From NCBI RefSeq assembly GCF_900177815.1, contig NZ_FXAZ01000012.1:1-64000 (forward strand): a stretch of DNA of 64,000 nucleotides, read 5' to 3'. A program made the translations under genes and the position numbers. Shown one piece after another: positions 1 through 9,812 of the stretch (position 1 is its first letter; every line of letters starts with the position of its first letter). Below the pieces are notes generated by a model. The model was not told the origin of the DNA. It did not search any database and saw only the letters and a list, made by a program, of their open reading frames with translations. This DNA comes from Paenibacillus aquistagni (GTDB lineage Bacteria; Bacillota; Bacilli; Paenibacillales; Paenibacillaceae).

Positions 1-98
1 TTCCACGCGTACCCATCCCGAACACGACCGTTAAGCCTTTCAGCGCCGATGGTACTTGGACCGCAGGGTCCTGGGAGAGTAGGACGTTGCCAAGCAGG
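1..98 (+). rRNA. rrf: 5S ribosomal RNA, 3' part
   Basis: The first ~98 bases match the 3' two thirds of a Firmicute 5S rRNA: the ACCCATCCCGAACACG loop region, the GGTACTTGGACCGCAGGGTCC arm in part, and the closing GAGAGTAGGACGTTGCCAAGC. The 5' end lies outside the window. It is directly followed by a strong terminator, so this is the last gene of an rrn operon. The exact 3' end is accurate to a few bases only. Confidence 0.93.
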
Positions 99-140
99 AA
101 AAACCCACTGACAACTATCAGTGGGTTTTTCTTTGTCTTT
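99..140 (+). terminator. rrn operon intrinsic terminator
   Basis: A perfect 13-bp stem (99-111 with 118-130, core CCCACTGA/TCAGTGGG) with a 6-base loop is followed by an almost unbroken T run to about 147. This is a textbook rho-independent terminator closing the rRNA operon. Confidence 0.95.
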
Positions 141-147
141 TTTTTTT

Positions 148-660
148 GAATCACAGTGTATGGCAATCTTCATTTTCTACGTAACGTAACTCTACGAATA
201 AGACCCTATAATGCGTAGCTGACTGAATTATCCGCCCCAATTGCATCTGCTGCTTATTTCACACTTCGTATAGTCTGATGATGGTAATAATAAAGAGAGC
301 AACACTAGTCTTAAGATCAATAACGTATTTTCATATAAATTCATACCAAAACAGAGTGTGGATAACTAAAAAATTAAAAAGGCAATCTGAAATTATTCAA
401 AATTGTTTTAGAAAGCTGCTATTTTACTCATTTTATGCGCTAAATCTTTAACGTTATAAACAGTCTTATCCACTTATTTTCCACCAGTTGTGGAAATGTC
501 ATGATTTGTTCACATCCATAAGGCTTCTTCGACTTTTTGACTCTTCTAATAACTGTACTTATCCACATCTCTTTTCATGCAAATATTTATCCTTGGTAAA
601 GAAAAAGTGTTTATACCCATAAATATATTTAATGAGATAAATCATCAGAAATTCCATTAG
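148..660. other. AT-rich intergenic region with DnaA-box-like sites
   Basis: There is no gene in this stretch. It contains two exact DnaA boxes (TTATCCACA at 559-567, and on the minus strand at 357-365), a one-mismatch box TTATCCACT at 466-474, a weaker TTGTTCACA at 506-514, and TTATCCTTG at 587-595. An inverted repeat TTTCCAC-N5-GTGGAAA lies at 478-496. No dnaA, dnaN or rpmH gene is nearby, so this is more like a DnaA-binding cluster than the replication origin. Binding is inferred from sequence only. Confidence 0.5.
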
Positions 661-665
661 AGGTA

Positions 666-694
666 TTGGCAAAGTGAGCAAAGAAGAATATAAT
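666..694 (+). promoter_or_regulatory. ctsR operon sigma-A promoter
   Basis: TTGGCA at 666-671 and a perfect TATAAT at 689-694 are separated by 17 bases, giving a start point near 701, about 100 bases before ctsR. CtsR operators sit exactly over and after the predicted start point. Confidence 0.85.
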
Positions 695-702
695 AAAATC
701 AA

Positions 703-738
703 GGTCAAAGAAAGTCAAAGTCAATAAATATAGTCAAA
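703..738 (+). promoter_or_regulatory. CtsR operator (tandem heptads)
   Basis: GGTCAAA at 703-709, three bases, then AGTCAAA at 713-719 is a perfect match to the known CtsR box (tandem RGTCAAA heptads with a 3-base spacer). A third heptad AGTCAAA follows at 732-738. The site overlaps the predicted transcription start, the normal place for heat-shock repression by the first gene product. An imperfect palindrome at 757-777 (ATATT..AATAT arms) lies further downstream, with unknown role. Confidence 0.88.
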
Positions 739-802
739 GTCGAATAATCCCCCATCATATTGGGTTAAACCTAATATAGATGCATAGAAAGGAGGGAGAG
801 AG

Positions 803-1267
803 ATGCGCAATATTTCAGATATGATCGAACAGCACTTGAAGGTATTACTGGTCAACAGCCATGAAGGGTATGTTGAGATTCAACGCAATGACCTTGCCCA
901 GCAGTTCTCTTGTGTCCCTTCTCAGATTAACTATGTGATTAGTACGCGCTTCACGCTGGAGAAAGGTTATGTAGTGGAAAGCAAACGTGGCGGCGGAGGA
1001 TATATACGCATTCAGCGCATACAGTTGCCTGCGCAGCATGTGATTCATGCCCATGTCTGCGACACCATCGGTACACACATTGGTCAGGATGCAGCAGAAG
1101 GGCTGATCTATCAAATGGAAGAAAGCAATACGATCTCCCGACGTGAAGCGCAATTGCTTCGTGCAGCTATATCGAGAGATAACCTATATATCAAGCTTCC
1201 TTATCGAGACGAGCTTCGCGCACGTCTCTTGCGAGCAATGCTGATTGCACTTTTAGGCAAGTCATAG
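803..1267 (+). CDS. ctsR: Transcriptional repressor CtsR
   Basis: This 154-aa protein is the class III heat-shock repressor of clp genes. The N-terminal half is a winged helix-turn-helix ending in the glycine-rich wing RGGGGYIRI (about residues 61-69), the DNA-contacting and heat-sensing loop of CtsR. The C-terminal half is the helical dimerisation domain that receives McsB. A strong AAAGGAGGG site precedes the ATG at 803. It is the first gene of ctsR-mcsA-mcsB-clpC and has tandem CtsR heptads in its own promoter, so the operon should be autoregulated. Length and motif fit the family exactly. Confidence 0.96.
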   Translation: MRNISDMIEQHLKVLLVNSHEGYVEIQRNDLAQQFSCVPSQINYVISTRFTLEKGYVVESKRGGGGYIRIQRIQLPAQHVIHAHVCDTIGTHIGQDAAEGLIYQMEESNTISRREAQLLRAAISRDNLYIKLPYRDELRARLLRAMLIALLGKS

Positions 1268-1379
1268 GGTGTGCATGATACCGTCCTAATAGATCATTAT
1301 GGCAAGGTACAAAATCAAGCAATCGTGTGATCGCACAATTCGTTACTCAAGTGCAATAGTAGAGAAGGAGGTATGCAAG

Positions 1380-1943
1380 ATGATGTGTCAACAATGTGGG
1401 GAAAAACCTGCGACATTGCATTTTACAAAGATCATAAATGGCCAGAAGACTGAATTTCATCTATGTGAGAGCTGCGCACGAGAAAAAGGCGATATTCTCC
1501 AAGGTGCGAATGACGGCTTCTCTATTCATAATTTGCTGTCAGGATTAATGAATCTGGATCAATCGAGCGGCAGCTTGCATAACGGTCTATACGGCTTCTC
1601 AACGAGCAAACCAGCTCCAGAAAAGCTAAAGTGTGACCACTGTGGTCTCTCCTTTGAGCAGTTCAGCAAGATGGGACGATTCGGCTGTGATGAATGCTAC
1701 CAGGCCTTCCGTCCTCGGCTTGATCCGATTCTAAAACGAGTTCACGGCAATGTTGTCCATGTTGGGAAGATTCCAAAACGCGGCGGTGTGGCTATGAATC
1801 AGCGAAGAGAGCTTGAAGATCTGCGCAAGAAGCTGCAGGAGAGCATTGAGCTGGAGCAGTTTGAGGTCGCTGCTGAGCTGCGTGACCGCATTCGAGAACT
1901 AGAGACGACCATGAAACGGCCATCTGATGCGGAGCAAGCGTAA
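1380..1943 (+). CDS. mcsA: McsA, activator of the arginine kinase McsB
   Basis: A 187-aa zinc protein that activates McsB and modulates CtsR release. CxxC pairs appear at the N-terminus (CQQC, then CESC) and in the middle (CDHC, then CDEC), followed by a C-terminal UVR motif with the ELEQFEVAAELRDRIRELE pattern. The open frame extends upstream to 1299, but GGAGG at 1367-1371 lies 8 bases before the ATG at 1380 and the first zinc pair follows at once, so that start was chosen. It is co-transcribed with ctsR and mcsB. Confidence 0.93.
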   Translation: MMCQQCGEKPATLHFTKIINGQKTEFHLCESCAREKGDILQGANDGFSIHNLLSGLMNLDQSSGSLHNGLYGFSTSKPAPEKLKCDHCGLSFEQFSKMGRFGCDECYQAFRPRLDPILKRVHGNVVHVGKIPKRGGVAMNQRRELEDLRKKLQESIELEQFEVAAELRDRIRELETTMKRPSDAEQA

Positions 1944-1973
1944 CAAATTTACTTTTGGGGTAAGGAGGAATAT

Positions 1974-3107
1974 GTGGCTATGTCCAATCAAGCATTTATG
2001 AATCAACCAATAAGTGATTGGATGCGGGGTACGGGACTTGATTCGGATATTGTGATCAGCAGTCGCATTCGAGTTGCTCGCAACCTGCACGGTATTCCGT
2101 TTCCATTGCTTGCAACGACTCAGCAGTCGGCTGATTCCATGGAAAGGCTTATGGAGGTCGGTCAATCTTCAGAGCTGTCGAAGCTTGGTCCTTTTGAAAC
2201 GGTTAAGATGGCTGAGTTAAATGAAATGGAACGCCAAGTGCTGGTGGAAAAACATTTGATCAGCCCTAATCTTGCTAATGAGTCTCGTAATGGCGGTCTT
2301 ATTCTTAGCAAAGATGAATCCATCAGCATTATGGTGAACGAAGAAGACCATTTGCGCATTCAATGCTTATACCCAGGGCTTCAAATTCATAAAGCCTGGG
2401 AAGCGGCAAGTCATATCGATGATATCTTTGAATCTAAGATCGATTACGCTTTTGATGAGAAGAGAGGATACTTAACCAGCTGTCCAACCAATGTAGGCAC
2501 AGGGATTCGCGCATCTGTCATGGTGCATCTTCCGGCACTGGTGTTAACGTCTCAGATCAATCGCATACTGCAAGCCGTTCACCAAGTTGGACTCGCGGTT
2601 CGTGGACTATATGGCGAAGGCAGCGAGGCAATTGGCAACTTATTTCAGATATCCAACCAGATCACGCTTGGCCAGTCGGAAGAAGAAATTATGGAGAACT
2701 TGTATGGTGTCGTGAAGCAAATCATTGAGCATGAACGGGCAGCTAGAGAACAGCTGCAGCAGGGCAGCATGACGAAGCTTACAGACCGCATATGCCGTTC
2801 TTACGGAATCTTAAAACATGCGGCAATCATGGATTCCAAAGAGGCTGCACAGCGGTTATCTGATATTCGTCTAGGATCAGATCTTCAATTGTTGAAGGAA
2901 GTTTCACCTGTTATGTTGAATGAATTGATGGTAATGACTCAACCTGGGTTTTTGCAGCATATTTATAACAAACCGATGAATGCGGATGATCGGGATATTT
3001 ACCGAGCCAGATTGATTCGTGAGACATTGGCAAAAGGCACAGCCAAAAGCAAAGAAAACAGTCATGAGAACCAGCGAATTCACCAAGAGGAAGACCAAGA
3101 CGGTTAA
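1974..3107 (+). CDS. mcsB: Protein-arginine kinase McsB
   Basis: This 377-aa phosphagen-kinase relative phosphorylates arginines on CtsR and on unfolded proteins, marking them for ClpCP. Visible kinase features are SSRIRVARN near residue 25, NEEDH at about 122-126 (transition-state region) and CPTNVGTG at about 170-177 with the catalytic Cys. The start is either GTG 1974 (5 bases after GGAGG) or ATG 1980 (11 bases after). The C-terminal tail is charged and slightly longer than usual. It is the third gene of the CtsR operon. Confidence 0.95.
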   Translation: MAMSNQAFMNQPISDWMRGTGLDSDIVISSRIRVARNLHGIPFPLLATTQQSADSMERLMEVGQSSELSKLGPFETVKMAELNEMERQVLVEKHLISPNLANESRNGGLILSKDESISIMVNEEDHLRIQCLYPGLQIHKAWEAASHIDDIFESKIDYAFDEKRGYLTSCPTNVGTGIRASVMVHLPALVLTSQINRILQAVHQVGLAVRGLYGEGSEAIGNLFQISNQITLGQSEEEIMENLYGVVKQIIEHERAAREQLQQGSMTKLTDRICRSYGILKHAAIMDSKEAAQRLSDIRLGSDLQLLKEVSPVMLNELMVMTQPGFLQHIYNKPMNADDRDIYRARLIRETLAKGTAKSKENSHENQRIHQEEDQDG

Positions 3108-3163
3108 ACGCAATGTGTTGACAATAAGAGCAATGCAATAAAATCATGTGGAGGTGCAAGTCG

Positions 3164-5623
3164 ATGATGTTTGGAAGATTCACAGAACGCGCTCAGAAGG
3201 TGCTGGCATTGGCACAAGAAGAAGCTGTACGCTTAGGCCATAACAATATTGGTACAGAGCATATTTTGCTCGGACTTATTCGTGAAGGTGAAGGGATTGC
3301 AGCCAAAGCGCTTATTGCCCTTGGCTTGAGCCTCGAAAAAATTCAAGATGAAGTGGAATCCTTGATTGGTCGTGGGCAGGAACAGCCTACCAATATTGCA
3401 TACACGCCTCGTGCGAAAAAAGTAATTGAGCTATCCATGGATGAAGCACGCAAGCTTGGCCATACCTATGTGGGCACAGAGCATATTCTGCTTGGCCTGA
3501 TTCGCGAAGGAGAAGGCGTTGCTGCACGCGTGCTGAACAACTTGGGTGTCAGCTTGAATAAAGCACGTCAGCAGGTGCTGCAGCTGCTTGGCAGCAGTGA
3601 AGCAGTATCGAGCCATCATGGCACATCGCAAAATGTAAGCACGCCAACGCTCGACAGCTTGGCTCGTGACCTTACTGCGATTGCAAAAGAAGGCAATCTG
3701 GACCCGGTGATCGGCCGCAGCAAGGAAATTGAGCGAGTCATTCAAGTGCTTAGCCGCCGTACCAAGAACAACCCTGTATTGATCGGGGAGCCTGGGGTCG
3801 GTAAGACAGCGATCGCAGAAGGCTTGGCACAGCGTATTATTCAAAATGAAATCCCAGAAACATTGCGCGACAAGCGTGTGATGACGTTGGATATGGGATC
3901 TGTCGTGGCCGGAACGAAATACCGCGGTGAATTTGAAGATCGTTTGAAAAAAATTATGGATGAGATCCGTCAAGCGGGCAATATCATCCTCTTTATCGAT
4001 GAGCTCCATACACTGATCGGAGCAGGCGGGGCTGAAGGCGCGATTGATGCCTCCAATATCCTGAAGCCGTCCTTGGCGCGTGGTGAGCTGCAATGCATCG
4101 GGGCAACAACCCTTGATGAGTATCGCAAGTACATCGAGAAGGATGCTGCTCTGGAGCGCCGCTTCCAGCCAATTACGGTTGATCCGCCGACTCCTGAGGA
4201 AGCCATCCAGATTCTAAGCGGCTTGCGTGACCGCTATGAAGCGCATCACCGCGTTAAGATTACGGATGAAGCGATTGAAGCGGCAGTGAAGCTCTCAGAC
4301 CGATACATTACAGATCGGTTCTTGCCAGACAAAGCGATTGACCTTATTGACGAAGCAAGCTCGAAAGTAAGGCTGCATACGTACACGGTTCCGCCTAATT
4401 TGAAAGAGCTGGAGCAGCGTCTTGAAGATATCCGCAAGGAAAAGGATGCCGCTGTTCAGAGCCAAGAGTTCGAGAAAGCAGCTGCCCTGCGTGATACTGA
4501 GCAGAAGATGCGCGAAGAGCTTGAAACCGTTCGTAATCAGTGGAAAGAAAAACAAGGCCGCATGGACTCCGAGGTTACACCAGAGGATATCGCACAGATC
4601 GTAGCGAACTGGACGGGAGTGCCGGTAGTGAAGCTGAAGGAAGAAGAGACGGATCGTTTGCTCAAAATGGAAGAAATTCTACATGAGCGTGTCATTGGCC
4701 AAGATGAAGCCGTGAAGGCTGTCAGCCGTGCGATCCGCCGTGCACGTGCAGGACTCAAAGATCCGAAGCGTCCAATGGGCTCCTTTATCTTCCTCGGACC
4801 AACAGGGGTAGGTAAGACAGAGCTTGCAAGAGCGCTAGCGGAATCCATGTTTGGAGACGAGAATGCAGTAGTCCGCATTGATATGTCCGAGTACATGGAG
4901 AAGCATTCTACAGCTCGTCTAGTTGGAGCGCCTCCAGGATACGTGGGCTATGAAGAAGGCGGACAATTGACAGAGAAAGTGCGCCGCAAGCCATATTCCG
5001 TTGTTCTTTTGGATGAGATTGAGAAGGCTCACCCTGAGGTATTCAACATCTTGCTGCAAGTGCTTGAGGATGGACGCTTGACAGACTCCAAAGGTCGCGT
5101 CGTAGACTTCCGCAATACCCTGATCATCCTCACATCGAACGTAGGGGCAGAGGCGATTAAGCGCAACAAGACGCTTGGCTTTACCGCTTCTGATGATGCA
5201 GGCCGTGATTACAACAACATGAAGGATAAAGTAATGGATGAGCTGAAGAAGAGCTTCCGTCCTGAATTCCTGAACCGTATTGATGAGATCATCGTATTCC
5301 ACTCCTTGGATGAGAAGCACATCGGGGAGATTGTCACCCTGATGGTCGATGATTTGAAGAAGCGACTCAATGAACAAGGCATTGCGTTTGCCTTGACAGA
5401 AAATGCAAAGGCGTTCTTGGCCAAGGAAGGCTATGATCCGGCTTATGGCGCACGTCCACTGCGTCGTGCTATTCAAAAGCATATTGAGGATCGCTTGTCA
5501 GAAGAGCTGCTCAAAGGTGAAATTAGCAAAGGCGATAATGTTCTAATCGATGAGCGCGAAGGTCAGCTTATTGTGGAACGCAGCCAAACTGCACCAGTTG
5601 AAACGACACCAGCTTCGACTTAA
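3164..5623 (+). CDS. clpC: ATP-dependent Clp protease ATP-binding subunit ClpC
   Basis: An 819-aa Hsp100 unfoldase that feeds ClpP. In order it has the double Clp-N repeat ([15 protein letters not shown] occurs twice), AAA+ module 1 with Walker A GEPGVGKT near residue 208, a UVR/M domain around 420-455 (binds McsA-type adaptors), AAA+ module 2 with Walker [10 protein letters not shown] near 545, and a ClpB-D2 C-terminus. The open frame starts at 3146, but GGAGG at 3150-3154 falls inside it and fits ATG 3164 (9-base spacing), giving [14 protein letters not shown] strong terminator follows, so this closes the ctsR operon. Confidence 0.97.
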   Translation: MMFGRFTERAQKVLALAQEEAVRLGHNNIGTEHILLGLIREGEGIAAKALIALGLSLEKIQDEVESLIGRGQEQPTNIAYTPRAKKVIELSMDEARKLGHTYVGTEHILLGLIREGEGVAARVLNNLGVSLNKARQQVLQLLGSSEAVSSHHGTSQNVSTPTLDSLARDLTAIAKEGNLDPVIGRSKEIERVIQVLSRRTKNNPVLIGEPGVGKTAIAEGLAQRIIQNEIPETLRDKRVMTLDMGSVVAGTKYRGEFEDRLKKIMDEIRQAGNIILFIDELHTLIGAGGAEGAIDASNILKPSLARGELQCIGATTLDEYRKYIEKDAALERRFQPITVDPPTPEEAIQILSGLRDRYEAHHRVKITDEAIEAAVKLSDRYITDRFLPDKAIDLIDEASSKVRLHTYTVPPNLKELEQRLEDIRKEKDAAVQSQEFEKAAALRDTEQKMREELETVRNQWKEKQGRMDSEVTPEDIAQIVANWTGVPVVKLKEEETDRLLKMEEILHERVIGQDEAVKAVSRAIRRARAGLKDPKRPMGSFIFLGPTGVGKTELARALAESMFGDENAVVRIDMSEYMEKHSTARLVGAPPGYVGYEEGGQLTEKVRRKPYSVVLLDEIEKAHPEVFNILLQVLEDGRLTDSKGRVVDFRNTLIILTSNVGAEAIKRNKTLGFTASDDAGRDYNNMKDKVMDELKKSFRPEFLNRIDEIIVFHSLDEKHIGEIVTLMVDDLKKRLNEQGIAFALTENAKAFLAKEGYDPAYGARPLRRAIQKHIEDRLSEELLKGEISKGDNVLIDEREGQLIVERSQTAPVETTPAST

Positions 5624-5663
5624 AAGCCATAAAGAACGTTAAACCATATATTAGTAGTTGAAA

Positions 5664-5690
5664 GCGGGCCCTTTTTGGGCCCGTTTTTTT
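5664..5690 (+). terminator. Terminator after clpC
   Basis: The GC-rich stem CGGGCCC (5665-5671) pairs with GGGCCCG (5677-5683) across a T-rich loop and is followed by seven T residues. This separates the ctsR operon from radA. Confidence 0.93.
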
Positions 5691-5883
5691 GGGTTCTGCC
5701 TTTCCTCGAATCGTCAAAAATGGTAAACTTGAGATTGACAGATTTTTCGGGGATTCTCAAGAGTCATCTGCTGGTCTTTCCCTTCTCTTCCAACATGAGA
5801 ACCTGGAGCGACATGACATGAATGCAGGTGTTAGCGATGATCGTTTCAGATTGATTAAGTAATTGAAGGAGTGAAGGCTGGCA

Positions 5884-7251
5884 ATGGCCAAAGTGAAAAC
5901 GAAATTTTACTGTACGGAGTGCGGCTATGAGTCGCCCAAGTGGATGGGGAAATGCCCTGGCTGCAATGAATGGAACACAATGGTAGAGGAAAAGGAAACC
6001 ATTATCAAAACCGCAGGGGTGCAATCTTCTCTAACCCAAACGAAAGAAAAGCCACAGGCGATCATACATATAGAAAGTGGCCAAGAGCCTAGGTTAAGCA
6101 CAACATTTGGCGAGCTTGATCGTGTGCTGGGCGGAGGGATCGTACCAGGCTCGCTTATTCTAGTTGGCGGAGATCCTGGGATCGGCAAGTCCACCTTACT
6201 TCTTCAATCCTCTAATGCCCTTGCAGGCACAGGGCTCAAAGTTCTCTACGTTTCCGGCGAAGAATCTTTAAGGCAGACGAAGCTTCGGGCGAATCGGCTC
6301 GGCAAGCTTTCTGAACAATTATTTGTCCTGAGCGAGACCAACTTGCAGTATATCGAGGAAGCGATCGACCTGATGAAACCGGACTTTCTGGTTATTGACT
6401 CCATTCAGACCGTATATCAGCCATCGGTAGAATCAGCACCAGGCAGTGTATCGCAAGTTCGTGAATGTACAAGTGCATTTATGCGCATCGCTAAAGGCAG
6501 AGGGATTGCAACTGTGCTTGTTGGCCATGTGACGAAGGAAGGCGCTATTGCGGGACCCCGGATGCTTGAGCATATGGTGGATTGCGTGCTCTATTTTGAA
6601 GGAGAGCGTCATCACAGCTATCGGATTCTGCGCGCAGTGAAGAATCGCTTTGGCTCCACGAATGAGATGGGCATCTTCGAAATGATGGAGAGCGGACTTC
6701 GTGAAGTAAAGAATCCATCAGAGCTCTTTTTACAGGAGCGGCCGCTTGGGGTGTCAGGATCCATTGTGGTGGCCAGCATGGAAGGGACTCGTCCCGTGCT
6801 GGTCGAGATGCAGGCTTTGGTTGCAGCGACAAACTTCCCATCGCCGAGACGGACCGCTACAGGAATCGACCATCACCGATTGGCACTCATTATTGCTGTG
6901 TTGGAGAAGCGGATGGGCATGTTTTTGCAAAACCAAGACGCATATGTGAACGTCGCAGGCGGCATGAGGCTCGATGAGCCGGCAGTCGATCTCGCGATTG
7001 CAGTAGCGATTGCCTCAAGCTTTCGCGATATGCCTACACAGCCATTTGATGTGGTTCTTGGCGAAGTAGGCTTGACAGGAGAGGTTCGAGCGGTGTCTCG
7101 AGCAGAACAGCGCGTGAAGGAAGCGGAGAAGCTTGGCTTTAAGCGCATCATAATGCCGGAGAGCAGTCTTCGCGGTTGGACGCCTCCTAAGCAGATCGAA
7201 ATTATCGGGGTACAAACCGTTGCAGAAGCGTTAACTGCAGCATTAGGTTAG
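5884..7251 (+). CDS. radA: DNA repair protein RadA
   Basis: A 455-aa RecA-like DnaB-type helicase that promotes branch migration in recombination. It has an N-terminal zinc finger with Cys 10, 13, 24 and 27, Walker [11 protein letters not shown] at 95-104, the RadA signature KNRFG at about 254-258, and a C-terminal Lon-protease-like domain. The AAGGAG site is a little far (12 bases) from ATG 5884. No clear promoter was found in 5691-5883, although TTGACA occurs at 5735-5740 without a good -10. radA is followed 16 bases later by disA, the conserved neighbour order in Bacilli. Confidence 0.96.
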   Translation: MAKVKTKFYCTECGYESPKWMGKCPGCNEWNTMVEEKETIIKTAGVQSSLTQTKEKPQAIIHIESGQEPRLSTTFGELDRVLGGGIVPGSLILVGGDPGIGKSTLLLQSSNALAGTGLKVLYVSGEESLRQTKLRANRLGKLSEQLFVLSETNLQYIEEAIDLMKPDFLVIDSIQTVYQPSVESAPGSVSQVRECTSAFMRIAKGRGIATVLVGHVTKEGAIAGPRMLEHMVDCVLYFEGERHHSYRILRAVKNRFGSTNEMGIFEMMESGLREVKNPSELFLQERPLGVSGSIVVASMEGTRPVLVEMQALVAATNFPSPRRTATGIDHHRLALIIAVLEKRMGMFLQNQDAYVNVAGGMRLDEPAVDLAIAVAIASSFRDMPTQPFDVVLGEVGLTGEVRAVSRAEQRVKEAEKLGFKRIIMPESSLRGWTPPKQIEIIGVQTVAEALTAALG

Positions 7252-7267
7252 GGGGCTTAGAATATAG

Positions 7268-8347
7268 ATGAAAGAATCACAAACGCAACAAGAGATTATG
7301 AATGATCTGCTCAAGCTCGTGGCACCAGGCACGGCCTTCAGAGATGGACTTGAGAACGTTCTCCGTGCAAAGACAGGTGCACTGCTCGTTGTGGGCTACA
7401 GCCCAGAAGTCATGGAGGTTGTAGATGGAGGCTTCTCCATCAACTGCGATTTTTCGCCAAGCTATTTATATGAGCTGGCCAAGATGGACGGAGCGATTAT
7501 TCTTAGCGAGGATCTCAAACGAATCCTTTATGCCAACACTCAGCTGATTCCAGACTCCTCGATCCCGTCGATTGAGACGGGGATTCGTCACCGTACGGCG
7601 GAGCGGGTCGCGAAGCAAACCGGAAAGCTTGTCGTATCCATTTCCCAGCGGCGCAACGTTATCACCTTGTATCAAGGCAGCCTGCGTTATGCGCTTAAGG
7701 ATATGGGCGTCATTCTTACGAAGGCAAACCAAGCAATTCAAACGCTTGAAAAATATAAGGCTGTGCTCGTTCAAGGCCTCACCAATCTGACCGCCTCGGA
7801 GTTCGAGGAATTGGTCACGTTGTATGATGTCGTAAATGTTATGCAACGTGTAGAGATGGTATTACGTATTAAGATGGAGATCAAGCGATACATAAACGAG
7901 CTTGGCACCGAAGGCCGGCTTATTAGTATGCAGCTTGAGGAATTGGTCAGCAATACCGAAGATGATGCTTGGCTGCTCTTTAAAGACTACGCCAAAGATC
8001 CAAGTGATGATAAGATCCGCGATATCTTCGTTCAGCTGAAGAAGCTGAATGACGACGAACTGCTGGATACGAACCATCTCATTCGCATCCTGGGGTATCC
8101 AGTGACCAGCAACGCACACGACGATTCCATCTCGCCGCGCGGCTATCGCGTGTTGAATAAGATTCCGCGGCTGCCGAACGTCGTCATTTCGAATCTTGTG
8201 GATAATTTCTCAACCCTCCCTAAAGTCATGATGGCAACCATCGAGGAACTGGATGAAGTCGATGGTATTGGGGAAGTACGTGCTCGAACGATCAAAGAAG
8301 GATTGAAGCGTATTCAGGAACAAGTATTTATCGACAGGCAGATATAA
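7268..8347 (+). CDS. disA: Diadenylate cyclase / DNA integrity scanning protein DisA
   Basis: A 359-aa enzyme that makes c-di-AMP from two ATP while scanning DNA for branched structures. The N-terminal DAC domain carries the catalytic motifs DGA at 74-76 and RHR at 107-109. A helical linker follows, then a C-terminal helix-hairpin-helix DNA-binding segment ([16 protein letters not shown]). The gene begins 16 bases after radA; the two products are functionally linked because RadA restrains DisA in Bacillus. The start codon has only a weak upstream site (TTAGGGGG in the intergenic bases). Confidence 0.96.
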   Translation: MKESQTQQEIMNDLLKLVAPGTAFRDGLENVLRAKTGALLVVGYSPEVMEVVDGGFSINCDFSPSYLYELAKMDGAIILSEDLKRILYANTQLIPDSSIPSIETGIRHRTAERVAKQTGKLVVSISQRRNVITLYQGSLRYALKDMGVILTKANQAIQTLEKYKAVLVQGLTNLTASEFEELVTLYDVVNVMQRVEMVLRIKMEIKRYINELGTEGRLISMQLEELVSNTEDDAWLLFKDYAKDPSDDKIRDIFVQLKKLNDDELLDTNHLIRILGYPVTSNAHDDSISPRGYRVLNKIPRLPNVVISNLVDNFSTLPKVMMATIEELDEVDGIGEVRARTIKEGLKRIQEQVFIDRQI

Positions 8348-8401
8348 ATTTCCTAAAATGAAACATTGATCGTTGGGCATAGTAAAATTAGAGGTGAACC
8401 T

Positions 8402-9130
8402 ATGATTACAAAGTCCATTCCGAACCTATTTACTATCGGTAACTTGTTCCTTGGCATTATTTCTATTATGTTTGCGTTTAATGATAATTACAGCTGGGCT
8501 GCGCTGATGGTGATCATCGCCATGCTTCTTGACGGTCTGGATGGTCGAGTAGCTCGGGCTTTGAATGTTCAAAGTGAGTTTGGAAAGGAACTGGATTCAT
8601 TATCAGACATCATTTCATTTGGTGTTGCACCGGCATTTGTGATGTATGTATGTGCGTTTACCGAGATTAATCCAGCATTGGCATGGACAGCGACTGCAAT
8701 CTTCCCGATCTGTGGAGCGCTTCGCTTGGCGCGCTTCAACGTTGTGGATGGGGTTCCTGGCTACTTTACAGGACTGCCGATTCCTGCAGCGGGCGGTGTG
8801 CTTGCAACCCTGGCCTTATTCCATGACAGTATTGCTGTACCGTATCTGATCGTTGGTGTCCTGCTGCTGTCCTACTTGATGGTTAGCACAGTTCGATATC
8901 CGAACTTCAAAAAAGTCGGAATTCCGAAGAAAGCAATCTGGATTACACCGATTGTGATTGCGGCTGCTGTCGCTGTTGCCGTGTGGAAGCCAGACCAAAC
9001 ACCGAAACTGATCTTCGTGCCGCTTGTGCTGTATGCCCTTCTTGGATTAAAAAAAAACGTTAGAATGATCATCCGGCGCGGCAAGAAAAGCAAAAAAACG
9101 GATGAGTTGGCAGAGTCCAAACATCCATAG
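8402..9130 (+). CDS. pssA: CDP-diacylglycerol--serine O-phosphatidyltransferase
   Basis: A 242-aa membrane enzyme that makes phosphatidylserine from CDP-diacylglycerol and serine. The CDP-alcohol phosphatidyltransferase signature D-x2-DG-x2-AR-x8-G-x3-D-x3-D is complete (DGLDGRVAR then GKELDSLSD). Six to eight hydrophobic segments follow, and the C-terminus is lysine-rich. The frame is open from a TTG at 8366, but GAGGTG at 8391-8396 points to ATG 8402. It probably belongs to the radA-disA transcript and is closed by a terminator. Confidence 0.92.
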   Translation: MITKSIPNLFTIGNLFLGIISIMFAFNDNYSWAALMVIIAMLLDGLDGRVARALNVQSEFGKELDSLSDIISFGVAPAFVMYVCAFTEINPALAWTATAIFPICGALRLARFNVVDGVPGYFTGLPIPAAGGVLATLALFHDSIAVPYLIVGVLLLSYLMVSTVRYPNFKKVGIPKKAIWITPIVIAAAVAVAVWKPDQTPKLIFVPLVLYALLGLKKNVRMIIRRGKKSKKTDELAESKHP

Positions 9131-9148
9131 CATAAATGCAAGCCAAAT

Positions 9149-9184
9149 AAAGCACCTGTTCCTTGGGAACGGGTGCTTTTTTGC
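9149..9184 (+). terminator. Terminator after pssA
   Basis: AGCACC-T-GTTCC (9151-9162) pairs with GGAAC-G-GGTGCT (9166-9177) around a short loop, followed by a T run. It ends the rightward radA-disA-pssA transcript before the leftward gene. Confidence 0.92.
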
Positions 9185-9328
9185 GTACAACGATCATGTT
9201 ATATCCTTGGGCTTGCATTACTGTCAAGTTCGTTAAGTTAGTGCTGACAAGCTGATGGATCGTCAGGAGATACTTGATCAACTGCGAAGCAACAAGCCAT
9301 GCTATGCATGCGATAAAGCCCTTTCAAA

Positions 9329-9724
9329 CTATGAAAGGTTGAAGATGCCAAGCGTAGAACACTTGCTTGATTCCTGCTTGATTACCTCATCGAGCTGGAT
9401 GTCGAGCAGGTTGCATAACGCAGAGGTATAGAACAAATGCTTTCCAAGCTCGGCGCGAATGACATCGTTACAGTTCTCGCAGAGCTGGCCATGAATATGG
9501 GATTCCAAAGACTGCTGGGCTTGAGTCACATCCATATTCGTTTCATAAGGTTGTCTTTTAGCATGAAGCTCTAGACAGCCGCACTCCGTGATTGCTTTGG
9601 TTACCGCTCGATTGACAGCGGCCTCGGATTGCCCATGTTTGGATAGAACATCAAGAAGACTGCGGTGCCGAAGCAATAGGTCGGCTACTTGATCTTGAAA
9701 CGTTTGCAAATTGGAAGTGCTCAT
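9329..9724 (-). CDS. Conserved small protein, MazG-like C-terminal pattern
   Basis: A 131-aa protein on the opposite strand from all neighbours. Starting at MSTSNLQTFQDQVADLLLRH, it is helical with an ECGCLELHAK motif, a second cysteine pair (LCENC) and a C-terminal stretch ELGKHLFYTSALCNLLDI. This recalls the MazG pattern, but the usual acidic metal ligands are partly replaced, so pyrophosphohydrolase activity is doubtful. I recall homologues in Paenibacillus labelled DUF1573, but cannot confirm that. The start was set by AGAGGTGG on the minus strand just before 9724; the longer frame to 9892 lacks a site. It has its own sigma-A-like promoter at 9813-9842 and a GC-rich leader hairpin. The function is unknown. 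Confidence 0.8.
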   Translation of the reverse strand: MSTSNLQTFQDQVADLLLRHRSLLDVLSKHGQSEAAVNRAVTKAITECGCLELHAKRQPYETNMDVTQAQQSLESHIHGQLCENCNDVIRAELGKHLFYTSALCNLLDIQLDEVIKQESSKCSTLGIFNLS

Positions 9725-9751
9725 TTCACATCCACCTCTATTCTTTAAGTG

Positions 9752-9774
9752 GTGCTGCGGGGGTGCCCGCGCAC
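9752..9774 (-). other. GC-rich leader hairpin of the minus-strand gene
   Basis: GTGC and GCGGG (9752-9761, with T9756 bulged) pair with CCCGC and GCAC (9766-9774) around a 4-base loop. It sits between the minus-strand promoter and ribosome-binding site, so it would form in the 5' UTR. No T run follows in either direction, so it is not a terminator. The role is unknown. Confidence 0.5.
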
Positions 9775-9812
9775 ATGAATAAGCTGTCGTTGGGTATTGT
9801 TCATACCACTTT

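Noticed and set aside
148-660. Replication origin
   Set aside because: DnaA boxes are present, but there is no dnaA, dnaN, recF or gyrB context.
5735-5763. TTGACA upstream of radA as a promoter
   Set aside because: No acceptable -10 hexamer is found 16-18 bases downstream.
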